Shown here: piece by piece, positions 1-5,545 of the stretch
Position numbering within the stretch: position 1 is the stretch's first letter
How the letters are laid out: each line of letters opens with the position of its first letter
Source: an uncultured Clostridia bacterium
GTDB lineage: Bacteria; Bacillota; Clostridia; Oscillospirales; Ruminococcaceae
Assembly: GCA_937893735.1 (NCBI GenBank)
Contig: CALBGD010000015.1
Coordinates: forward strand, 1 to 5,582
Length of the DNA stretch: 5,582 nt
Direction: 5' to 3'
Translations under genes and position numbers: made by a program
The notes under the pieces: generated by a model
What the model was told of the DNA's origin: nothing
Seen by the model: only the letters and a program-made list of their open reading frames with translations
Database searches by the model: none

Positions 1-13
1 GCTCTTCCGATCT
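1..13. other. Illumina adapter remnant
   Basis: The first 13 bases, GCTCTTCCGATCT, are identical to the 3' end of the Illumina TruSeq read adapters. On the minus strand the LacI-family gene reads sensibly up to about position 14 (ending P-V-V-I-V-G) and the adapter bases then take its place. This is library sequence, not genome, and the true contig begins at about base 14. Confidence 0.93.
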
Positions 14-441
14 CCTACGATAACGACGGGGATATGCATTTTGTTCATCAGCGAGCGGTGAACCTCCGTGAATATTGTCGCAAGGAAAATCACGCCGTCC
101 ACCCGGTTCTGACGGAAAAGCTCGAGATACTCCAGCTCCTTGCTGTAATCGTTGGCGGTGTTCACAAGGAGTATCTGGTATCCGTGTTCGTAAAGAACCT
201 GGCTTATGCCCTCGGTGATTCGGGCGCAGCTTTCGCTGGACAATTTCGGGAGGATAACTCCCACCAGCTTTGTTACCCTCGTCTTTATTGCCTGCGCCGA
301 AAAGCTCGGGGAATAGCCGGTTTCCTCTATCGCCTTTTCGATTTTCTCCCGCTTGTCGCCGCTCAGATAGCCGTTATTGAAATATCTGCTGACCGCCGAT
401 TTTGATACCCCGGCATACTCGGCAAATTCTGAAATGTTCAT
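14..441 (-). CDS. LacI-family transcriptional repressor, N-terminal part (gene runs off the left edge)
   Basis: This is a DNA-binding repressor of the LacI/GalR family, cytoplasmic and normally released from its operator by a sugar or related effector. About 142 residues are visible of the usual 320-340. Residues 1-24 (MNISEFAEYAGVSKSAVSRY, then FNNG) form the classic LacI helix-turn-helix, with V12-S13-K14-S15-A16-V17-S18-R19 as recognition helix. The hinge covers about residues 44-58, and a periplasmic-binding-protein-like effector domain starts at KLVGVILP (58-65) and continues through VDGVIFLATIFT. The ATG at 439-441 is preceded by AAAGGAG (453-459, minus strand). The N-terminus resembles regulators often labelled ScrR (sucrose operon repressor) in Firmicutes, but the effector pocket is not visible, so the sugar cannot be named. 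The 3' end is lost at the adapter. The gene lies 63 bp downstream of the AraC-family gene on the same strand and has its own promoter. Confidence 0.92.
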
Positions 442-452
442 TTATTTTTGCG

Positions 453-459
453 CTCCTTT
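453..459 (-). promoter_or_regulatory. Ribosome binding site of the LacI-family gene
   Basis: AAAGGAG on the minus strand lies 11 nt upstream of the ATG at 441. It is a strong Firmicute Shine-Dalgarno match and fixes the start of the LacI-family gene. Confidence 0.8.
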
Positions 460-479
460 TGTGAAACTGGTTTTATATA

Positions 480-508
480 AGTATACCACAAAGTTTCAGA
501 TAATTCAA
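480..508 (-). promoter_or_regulatory. Predicted sigma-A promoter of the LacI-family gene
   Basis: On the minus strand a -35 box TTGAAT (503-508) and a -10 box TATACT (480-485) are separated by exactly 17 bp. The -10 is preceded by TGG, an extended -10 motif. The -35 box overlaps the stop codon of the upstream AraC-family gene (505-507), so the LacI-family gene can be transcribed independently of it. An inverted repeat, TGAAACT (462-468) and AGTTTCA (492-498), brackets the -10 and could be an operator, for example for autoregulation. That role is inference. Confidence 0.6.
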
Positions 509-1383
509 TACTCGGTGCAGGTTTTTCTGTACTCGGTCGGGCTCTGGCGGTACCATTTACGGAATGTTTCAGCATAGTAGCTGCTGCCGGAAAAGCCTAC
601 CTCCCGGGCAATTTCCGTCACGGTCATGTCGGCGTTTTTCAGATACCACAAGCTCTTGTCCAGCCTGTATTTTATAAGATACATATTTGGCGAATCGCCC
701 GTGTACGTTCCGAATAGCTTACAGCACTTGCTCTGCCCGATATTCCCCGAGGAAGCAATATCAGCAAGCGTTATCCGCTCGGAATAATGCTTCTGAATAA
801 AACCTATCATATTTTTCAGGAGCGTCAGATCCTCGTTCGGAGCTTTGCGATCCCGGGCAATTTCCGCATTATCGTAAATTACCGCCCACATTTTAAGAAA
901 CAGAGAAATTATAGTCAGCGGCGCAGATGCGTCATTTTTCGCCGCATACATATCTTTGACGAATGACAGCAGCATTTCCTGCCACTTAACGTCCGGAGAG
1001 AGCCTGATGAATGCTATGCTCCGGTTATTTGTAAGCTCGGCTATATAGTCACGCTCAATTGCGGGCGTTGGACACAGCATCGCAGGTAGCAGCAATACGC
1101 AGATAAATTCGCATTCTGTCTTGCTGCGCGAGAATCCGCAATGAAGCTGCCTTGAGTTCACGAACACACCCTCGTTTGCCTTTAATGTGATGATCTCTCC
1201 GTTGATGTTGTATTCCATTTCGCCGGAAAGTACGGCAATGAATTCGATATCATCATGCCAGTGCAGCGGCGCTTCAAAATTGTTGTATGATGACAGCAGG
1301 GCTTTGCGGATATAGATCGGATAATTCCGAAAATTATAACGTACGTTTTCGGAGCGATCGTCTTTGATTTCAACTGACAGCAT
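505..1383 (-). CDS. AraC-family transcriptional regulator with N-terminal cupin sensor domain
   Basis: This is a cytoplasmic DNA-binding regulator of 292 residues, full length for the two-domain AraC/XylS class. The N-terminal part (about 20-105) looks like an AraC-type cupin effector domain: it has L-H-W-H-D-D-I-E-F at 40-48 with the HxH motif, followed by the beta-rich VLSGEMEYNINGE segment. The C-terminal 100 residues hold the paired helix-turn-helix: first HTH around ITLADIASSGNIGQSKCCKLF (about 204-224), second around MTVTEIAREVGFSGSSYYAETF, ending in the family signature FRKWYRQSPTEYRK. The reading frame extends to a GTG at 1392. I choose the ATG at 1383 because GAGGTGA (1389-1395) lies 5 nt upstream of it and would lie inside the coding region of the GTG start. 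It is divergent from the MATE exporter, the usual layout for an AraC-type activator and its transport target, so it probably regulates that gene. The effector is unknown. Confidence 0.93.
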   Translation of the reverse strand: MLSVEIKDDRSENVRYNFRNYPIYIRKALLSSYNNFEAPLHWHDDIEFIAVLSGEMEYNINGEIITLKANEGVFVNSRQLHCGFSRSKTECEFICVLLLPAMLCPTPAIERDYIAELTNNRSIAFIRLSPDVKWQEMLLSFVKDMYAAKNDASAPLTIISLFLKMWAVIYDNAEIARDRKAPNEDLTLLKNMIGFIQKHYSERITLADIASSGNIGQSKCCKLFGTYTGDSPNMYLIKYRLDKSLWYLKNADMTVTEIAREVGFSGSSYYAETFRKWYRQSPTEYRKTCTEY

Positions 1384-1388
1384 AATGC

Positions 1389-1395
1389 TCACCTC
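1389..1395 (-). promoter_or_regulatory. Ribosome binding site that decides the AraC-family start
   Basis: GAGGTGA on the minus strand ends 5 nt before the ATG at 1383. It overlaps the upstream in-frame GTG at 1392, which argues that translation begins at the ATG and not at the GTG. Confidence 0.65.
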
Positions 1396-1428
1396 GCAGG
1401 ATAGTTATAAAATCAAGCAGAATACTTA

Positions 1429-1457
1429 TAGAATTCATACAAGACGTGTGATATAAT
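1429..1457 (+). promoter_or_regulatory. Predicted extended -10 promoter of the MATE gene
   Basis: A perfect -10 hexamer TATAAT (1452-1457) is preceded by TGA (1449-1451), giving the extended -10 motif TGnTATAAT. The best -35 candidate at 17-bp spacing is TAGAAT (1429-1434), a weak match, as expected for a promoter that leans on its extended -10 or needs an activator. It lies in the intergenic region shared with the divergent AraC-family gene, so activation by that protein is plausible. No operator could be defined. Confidence 0.55.
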
Positions 1458-1488
1458 TATAGCATATTGAATAATGCAAGTCAAGAAT

Positions 1489-1495
1489 GGGGTGA
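1489..1495 (+). promoter_or_regulatory. Ribosome binding site that decides the MATE start
   Basis: GGGGTGA lies 5 nt upstream of the GTG at 1501. An in-frame ATG at 1474 would put this site inside the coding region and has no comparable site upstream of it, so the GTG is preferred. Confidence 0.65.
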
Positions 1496-1500
1496 ACATC

Positions 1501-2634
1501 GTGCGGAAAAAAGCAGACGATTTTTCAAAAAAGCTGGTAACTCTTGTATTACCCATAACGTTTCAGCAGTTTATGCTGGCATTGGTAAGCGCTTCTGACG
1601 CCGTTATGCTTGGCGCGCTTTCTCAGGATGCATTATCCGCTGTGTCCCTTGCGAGCCAGATAACATTTGTTGAAAATTTATTCCTCGCAGCAATGACCAT
1701 TGGTCTTTCTATATTTGCGGCGCAATACTGGGGCAAAAACGACAGAATATCTATGGAGATGATTTTCGCGTATGTAATGAAAATAACGGCGGTGGTCGCT
1801 TTCGCTTTTTTTCTGATCAGTCTGCTTATGCCAGCTTTTCTTATGCAGCTTTTCACAAATGAAAAGTCTTTGATAGACGGCGGAGCAGTTTATTTGAAAG
1901 CGGCGTCGCTGTCATTCATTCTGACGGGCATTTCGCAGATATATCTCTGCATACTGAAAAATTCCGGCAAAGCGGTAAAAGCAGGGATCGTCAGCGCTGT
2001 CAGCGTGGTCGTCAACATCTTTCTGAATGCAGTGCTTATTTTCGGGCTGTTCGGTATACCGAAGCTGGAAATCGCAGGAGCTGCCCTTGCTACCGTTGCT
2101 GCAAGGATGATCGAAACGATATGGTGTATATTGGAATCCGCGCAAAAAGACAGCATACATCTTGATCTGCGGTATATTTTACACGGCAGCAAGCCGTTTA
2201 AGAAAGATTTCTGGAAGTACACGTTTCCCGTTCTGGGGAACGAGATCGTCTGGGGCGTTGGATTTACAATGTATTCGGTGATAATGGGACATCTGGGGAC
2301 GGACGCTGTTGCCGCAAATTCCGTTGCCAACATCATAAAAAATCTGATCGTCTGCTTCTGCATCGGTATTGGAAACGGCGGCGGAATTATCGTTGGCAAT
2401 GAACTCGGCGCAGGCAGGCTTGAAACCGTAAAAAAATATGGCGGAAAGCTTTGTCGTCTTGCAGTTTTCTTTGGCATTATTTCGGGCGTAGTGATGTTTA
2501 TCATTAGTCCGATCATTCTTAAATTCAGCAATTTGAGCAATACGGCTACCGGATATCTTAAATTTATGATCGTGATGTGCCTATTACTTCACGGTAGCCG
2601 TCGCTGTTTACGCCGATTGCAACAAGAATGCTGA
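1501..2634 (+). CDS. MATE-family multidrug/Na+ (H+) antiporter, C-terminally truncated
   Basis: This is an inner-membrane efflux transporter of the MATE family, whose members export cationic drugs or metabolites in exchange for Na+ or H+. Starting at GTG 1501, the protein shows the expected pattern: TM1 with LPITFQQFMLALVSASDAVMLGAL (about 17-40), repeated hydrophobic helices, the lobe-linking region (about 205-240), and a second lobe beginning near FWKYTFPVLGNEIVWGVGF. A second-lobe glycine-rich segment GIGNGGGIIVGNELGAG aligns with the conserved MATE G-N-E-x-G-A motif. Homology stops at C360 (YLKFMIVMC, ending at base 2580), where typical members continue for about 80-100 residues. The last 17 codons (LLLHGSRRCLRRLQQEC) are antisense of the neighbouring transposase gene and are not genuine. 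The final helices are therefore missing and the product is probably non-functional, unless the junction is an assembly error. The divergent AraC-family gene is its likely regulator. Confidence 0.9.
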   Translation: MRKKADDFSKKLVTLVLPITFQQFMLALVSASDAVMLGALSQDALSAVSLASQITFVENLFLAAMTIGLSIFAAQYWGKNDRISMEMIFAYVMKITAVVAFAFFLISLLMPAFLMQLFTNEKSLIDGGAVYLKAASLSFILTGISQIYLCILKNSGKAVKAGIVSAVSVVVNIFLNAVLIFGLFGIPKLEIAGAALATVAARMIETIWCILESAQKDSIHLDLRYILHGSKPFKKDFWKYTFPVLGNEIVWGVGFTMYSVIMGHLGTDAVAANSVANIIKNLIVCFCIGIGNGGGIIVGNELGAGRLETVKKYGGKLCRLAVFFGIISGVVMFIISPIILKFSNLSNTATGYLKFMIVMCLLLHGSRRCLRRLQQEC

Positions 2635-3160
2635 CGTTCTCAAACTCACCGCCCCAATTACGTTTAAGGTAGATTCCGTCAACATAGACATACGGATACT
2701 CGCCTTTAAGCTCTCTGTTGCGCCATTCTTCAATATGCACATAAGCCTTTTTATTTAGGTCGCTGACGGTTGAGGCTGAAACTCTGCTTCCCCACAGCGC
2801 CTCGCTTATATCCTCGACCCGGCGCACAGAAACTCCGGCAAGGTACATTTCGATGAGCGCTTCTTCAACGGAACTTTCGCGGCGGCGGTAACGCTCGATA
2901 ATTGCTGTTTCGAATGTTACGCCTTTCAGCTTCGGCATATTCAGCACTACCTCCCCAGAGGTAGTGCTGAGCTTGCGGCTGTAATGCCCGCTGCGGTAGC
3001 CCTGACGCGCTTCATTACGCTCGTAGCGTGCTGCTCCCGTTAGTTCCTCGGCTTCCTTGTCCAGAAGCTCGTTCAGCGTTTCCTCCACGCTTTTCCTTAC
3101 AAGCTCCTTAAGTTCGCCCTTGACAGCCTCCTCATTTAGCTGTATAATGTTCTTAGACAT
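2564..3160 (-). CDS. IS256-family (Mutator-type) transposase, N-terminal half only
   Basis: This DDE transposase would cut and move an IS256-family element. About 194 genuine residues are present of the usual ~400. The product starts MSKNIIQLNEEAVKGELKEL at ATG 3158-3160, with an AAAGGAG site nearby (3169-3175). It then shows the family's N-terminal features: GYRSGHYSRKL, GEVVLNMPKLKG (about 69-80), ERYRRRESSVEEALIEMYLAGVSVR, and the segment S-x-S-T-V-S-D-L. The first catalytic aspartate is D161 in YVYVDGIYLKR. The frame reads on through NSDGYREVIG (194) and then ends after four foreign residues (TSRS), so the second catalytic Asp and the Glu are absent and the protein cannot be active. The reading frame is open further upstream to 3298, but that extension lies in the neighbouring gene and lacks a ribosome site. 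Its 3' end overlaps the MATE frame tail to tail. Confidence 0.9.
   Translation of the reverse strand: MSKNIIQLNEEAVKGELKELVRKSVEETLNELLDKEAEELTGAARYERNEARQGYRSGHYSRKLSTTSGEVVLNMPKLKGVTFETAIIERYRRRESSVEEALIEMYLAGVSVRRVEDISEALWGSRVSASTVSDLNKKAYVHIEEWRNRELKGEYPYVYVDGIYLKRNWGGEFENVSILVAIGVNSDGYREVIGTSRS
2941..2970. repeat. Perfect 13-bp inverted repeat inside the transposase gene
   Basis: TCAGCACTACCTC (2941-2953) and GAGGTAGTGCTGA (2958-2970) are exact reverse complements separated by only four bases (CCCA). The structure is coding, covering the residues around LSTTSGEVVLN. No T-run follows on either strand, so it is not a standard intrinsic terminator. A stable RNA hairpin in the transposase message is expected. 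A role in limiting translation or transcription is only speculation. Confidence 0.85.
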
Positions 3161-3183
3161 ATTCCTTTCTCCTTTCGAATGGC

Positions 3184-4287
3184 GCTTTTTCAGCATATGG
3201 TAAAGAATATGATGAGAACAAGGCGATAAATGAATTTTTAGCAAAAGATGAAGAATATCTTGAAAGCGTATTGAATTTCGCAGCGGATGATTCCCCAACA
3301 GGTATGGATTACAACGTAAACGTCCAATACAACTGCCGCAATTACTGTGGTGACTTCATCTACATGACAATAGCCGGTTATAAAACAGTAAAATCCCTGA
3401 ATGACGGCGAAACAGCAAAAGCAGGCACTGACTACATCCTATCCTGCCCTTCCGACCCCTCCGCATTCAAATTAGTTGAGGGTGAAGAATTAAAGCAGTA
3501 TTATGAAGTCTACAATATGGCTGACTTAAATGGCGATATGTATATAGACAGAGCAGACCTGTTAAACAGAATGGGTACAGATGGCTGCCCCGCATATATA
3601 GGAATTAAACCCGGTATCTATGACTGCAAAGTAACAATCCCCTCAACCGGAGACACCTTTGATATAACCATTGAAAACCTCCCCATTAGCTATGCAGAAT
3701 TCAGATGGGGCTGTACTTCTCATGAAGAAATGGACGCTTGCGTAGCCTTTATGCAAAGCTGTGAGTATGGTGTGCGTAATCAGTATACGGGTGACATTGA
3801 GGGATGTTCACCAAAGAACTACCCAGAAATAAGCATTTCCATAGCAACAGACAAAGAAAAATTAACAGCAGTAGACAAATTCAACTCCTACAAGTATGAA
3901 ACCTATGATGGAGATGTAATCCAACTCAAGTCTACCAAAGAAGCAGCAGAATGGGTATGCCACTTACCCGGACCCAAGACAGCAATGTATTTTGATGATG
4001 ATTCAGAATTACAGCTTATTTCCGGAATAAGTGGTCATGCCTCGATCTCAAATCAATCATTCACTGATTACACAGCCCCCGGACCATGCAAATCTTACAA
4101 TGCCCTCAAAGGTATCCTGTATGGAGCTGGTGACTGTGAAAGTACCTCAGCAACAATGAGTTGTATGTATAATGTTCTGGGCTACACTACCCGCTATATC
4201 ACAGGCGGCAATCATGCATGGTTCGAAGTCAAAGTCCCCTCTACTCAGAATAGCTCCCCTCTTCTTTTTATCCTTATACTAAATTAA
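3184..4287 (+). CDS. Fragment of a cysteine-rich transglutaminase-like protein with a dockerin/EF-hand-like loop
   Basis: The frame is open from about 3157 and reads as real protein from about 3184 (SAYGKEYDENKAINEFLAKDE). No start codon with a ribosome site is present; a TTG at 3271 is in frame but lies within homogeneous coding sequence, so the N-terminus is missing. Counting residues from that TTG, D85-x-N87-x-D89-x-Y91-x-D93-x-x-D96 (3523-3558) matches the calcium loop of a dockerin type I or EF-hand repeat; only one repeat is seen. At the C-terminal end, GAGDCESTSATMS carries a candidate nucleophile C289 and GGNHAWFEVKV carries H315, which is the Cys/His arrangement of the transglutaminase-like (papain-fold) superfamily. 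The third residue, an Asp expected about 15 residues later, is lost because homology ends at about 4240; the tail STQNSSPLLFILILN is probably not genuine. Thirteen cysteines suggest an extracellular, disulfide-bonded protein. Its role could be peptidase, cell-wall or adhesin-associated; I do not recognise the family exactly. Base composition differs from the MATE/AraC block. Confidence 0.72.
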   Translation, partial: AFSAYGKEYDENKAINEFLAKDEEYLESVLNFAADDSPTGMDYNVNVQYNCRNYCGDFIYMTIAGYKTVKSLNDGETAKAGTDYILSCPSDPSAFKLVEGEELKQYYEVYNMADLNGDMYIDRADLLNRMGTDGCPAYIGIKPGIYDCKVTIPSTGDTFDITIENLPISYAEFRWGCTSHEEMDACVAFMQSCEYGVRNQYTGDIEGCSPKNYPEISISIATDKEKLTAVDKFNSYKYETYDGDVIQLKSTKEAAEWVCHLPGPKTAMYFDDDSELQLISGISGHASISNQSFTDYTAPGPCKSYNALKGILYGAGDCESTSATMSCMYNVLGYTTRYITGGNHAWFEVKVPSTQNSSPLLFILILN

Positions 4288-4494
4288 CTACTTTCCTGAT
4301 CTACCCTATTCTACACACTCTATATACTCTATTATATTGATGCTGCTAGATAATTTGTATATTATTAAGTACCCCTCAGACCGCTAAAACAGTGAGATTA
4401 CAAACATTAAAACAGGATAGATAATTTATAATTATTATATATTTATATAAGGATATAATACCCCTCTTATGAATTTATATTTATAGTAAGAATG

Positions 4495-4795
4495 ATAGAA
4501 TATAGAGAAGATAAGAAGATAGAAAGAGAAAAAGAAGAAGAAGGAGGAGGAGAAGAAAGAGAGAAAAGGCTTAATGTTGTTTTTTTGTTTTTCACACCTC
4601 TAATTGCTTACTACCAACTAACTAAGTTCCTCCGGACTCCATTTGTTTTTGAGCCATAGTTATCCTTTTACCCCTTCACCTTACCCTTTAATATTTAGAA
4701 TCTTAATCAATTTTAAAACACTGAAAAAATCATAAAACACTTCGCAAAACTCTTCACTTTTTATCCCTGAGAAATGGCTATACATAAGGCAATAA
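4495..4795 (+). repeat. Flanking block, copy A (purine tract, CTCCGGACTCC box, AAATGGCTA motif)
   Basis: The order of elements is: ATAGAGAAG start, a purine-rich tract, AAAAGGCTTAATGTT (4564-4577), TTTTTGTTTTTCACAC, GTTCCTCCGGACTCC (4626-4640), a pyrimidine-rich stretch with TTATCCTT, AAAACACTGAAA, AAACTCTTCA, then GAGAAATGGCTA. The same order occurs in copy B about 748-760 bp downstream, with scattered substitutions and small indels. The function is unknown. Confidence 0.75.
4521..4569 (+). repeat. 49-nt uninterrupted purine tract
   Basis: Every base from 4521 to 4569 is A or G, with GGAGGAGG near its centre. It is followed at once by CTTAATGTT. The equivalent place in copy B has a 27-nt purine run (5303-5329). 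The GGAGG-like pieces are not ribosome sites, since no reading frame follows. Confidence 0.9.
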
Positions 4796-4862
4796 CAAGA
4801 TTTTAAGTGGAAAATATGCTAAGATAAAAATAATGTAAGTAACAATATAAAGGGTAGAATAA

Positions 4863-5295
4863 TCAGAAACCGCATGGCTATTGAGATTGAGAATACTAGT
4901 ATATATGTATATAGTAGTATATTACAAATTATAAAATGCTCTGAAACCGCATAAATATTGAGGTTAGAAATACTAGTATAGGGTAGATAATATAAGTTAT
5001 ATATGTATACCCCTAATATGGCGTGGATACTGAGGTTGAGAATACTAGTATATATGTATATAGTAATAATTAATAGTGGGTTAAATACCCTGAAACCGCA
5101 TAGTTATTAATACATCTTAATGTTAGTATATGTGTATATAGTAATAATTAATAGTGGGTAGAATACCCTGAAACCGCATGGTTATTGATACACTTTAATG
5201 TTTATAATATATGTAATATTTAATAGATGGTAAATACCCCAAATCCGCATGGATACAATGGTTATGAGTAATTATTATATTGATGTATATAGAGA
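4863..5295 (+). repeat. Degenerate ~75-bp tandem repeat array, about six units
   Basis: Units begin at or near CTGAAACCGCATGG. Exact GAAACCGCAT occurs at 4866, 4943, 5092 and 5170, and diverged starts lie near 5012 and 5240. This gives a period of about 71-78 bp. A 30-nt stretch containing GAATACTAGTATATATG is identical at 4887-4916 and 5036-5065 (two periods apart), and a 26-nt stretch ending in TTAATAGTGGGT is identical at 5056-5081 and 5134-5159. Similarity runs through the whole unit, so this is a minisatellite-like tandem array, not a repeat-spacer structure. Units differ by substitutions and short indels. No genes lie inside. Confidence 0.85.
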
Positions 5296-5545
5296 AGAGG
5301 ATAGAGAAAGAGGGAAAGAGGGAAAAAGGCTTAATGTTATTTTGTTTTCTCACACTCTTTAACTTGTAACTTTGTTCCTCCGGACTCCTTTAATTTTTAT
5401 CTATAATTATCCTTATACTTATTCTCTCTCACCCTTGTATATTGTAACTCTTCAACAATTTCAAAACACTTAAAATTATTTGAAACACTTAAATAAACTC
5501 TTCAATTCACCCTCGACAAATGGCTACAAATAAGACCTGCTAAGA
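5288..5545 (+). repeat. Flanking block, copy B (purine tract, CTCCGGACTCC box, AAATGGCTA motif)
   Basis: This is the second copy of the block at 4495-4795, in the same orientation. It has ATAGAGAAG, a 27-nt purine run (5303-5329), AAAAAGGCTTAATGTT (5323-5338), TTTGTTTTCTCACAC, GTTCCTCCGGACTCC (5374-5388), a TTATCCTTATACT stretch, AAACACTT repeats, AAACTCTTCA and ACAAATGGCTA. With the array between the copies it forms a higher-order repeat of about 750 bp. From here to the end of the window nothing else is seen. Confidence 0.75.

Larger units (their letters stand above)
2564..3190 (-). mobile_element. Remnant of an IS256-family insertion sequence, both ends missing
   Basis: The block between the MATE fragment and the transglutaminase-like fragment consists of the 5' half of a transposase plus about 30 bp of its leader. 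Homology to the element appears to begin at about 2581 and to end somewhere between 3180 and 3200. I see no pair of terminal inverted repeats and no 8-9 bp target duplication. The two flanking genes are unrelated, so this is not a simple insertion that split one gene. The exact borders are approximate. Confidence 0.7.
4245..4860. other. AT-rich DNA without credible genes, first half of the repeat region
   Basis: No coding frame of convincing length or composition, no tRNA-like cloverleaf and no rRNA motif is seen on either strand. The stretch contains short pieces related to the repeats further right: TATCCTTATACT at 4269-4280 recurs at 5408-5419, and 4374-4390 (CCCCTCAGACCGCT region) resembles a decayed ~75-bp unit. 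It also contains the first copy of the purine tract and CTCCGGACTCC block. The abrupt change in composition at about 4240 suggests a different origin from the coding fragment to its left. Confidence 0.6.

Noticed and set aside
34..405. Plus-strand open frame of 123 codons
   Set aside because: It is antisense to the LacI-family coding sequence, has no ribosome site, and its protein has no recognisable features.
1441..1450. Second adapter remnant (GACGTGTG)
   Set aside because: Only eight bases match an adapter, the match does not continue, and it lies in a coherent divergent intergenic region.
1890..2540. Minus-strand open frame of 216 codons
   Set aside because: It is a shadow of the MATE gene: the hydrophobic, proline-rich translation mirrors membrane-protein codons on the other strand.
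2941..2970. Intrinsic terminator
   Set aside because: The hairpin is perfect but no T-run follows on either strand, and it lies within coding sequence.
3271..3273. TTG start for the transglutaminase-like protein
   Set aside because: Protein-like sequence continues upstream in the same frame to about 3184 and there is no ribosome site before the TTG, so the true N-terminus is simply missing.
3161..3298. N-terminal extension of the transposase to 3298
   Set aside because: The extension is antisense to the transglutaminase-like fragment. The ATG at 3160 has a strong AAAGGAG site and begins the family-like sequence.
4240..4290. Intron or programmed frameshift continuing the transglutaminase-like gene
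   Set aside because: No frame downstream resumes a similar protein, and no 5' splice-site or slippery-site pattern is visible.
4540..4552. Ribosome binding site (GGAGGAGG)
   Set aside because: It is part of a long purine tract and no open frame follows at a useful distance.
4863..5295. CRISPR array suggested by regularly spaced GAAACCGCAT motifs
   Set aside because: The sequence between the motifs is also conserved from unit to unit, the motif itself varies, and no cas gene is present. It is a tandem array, not repeats with unique spacers.
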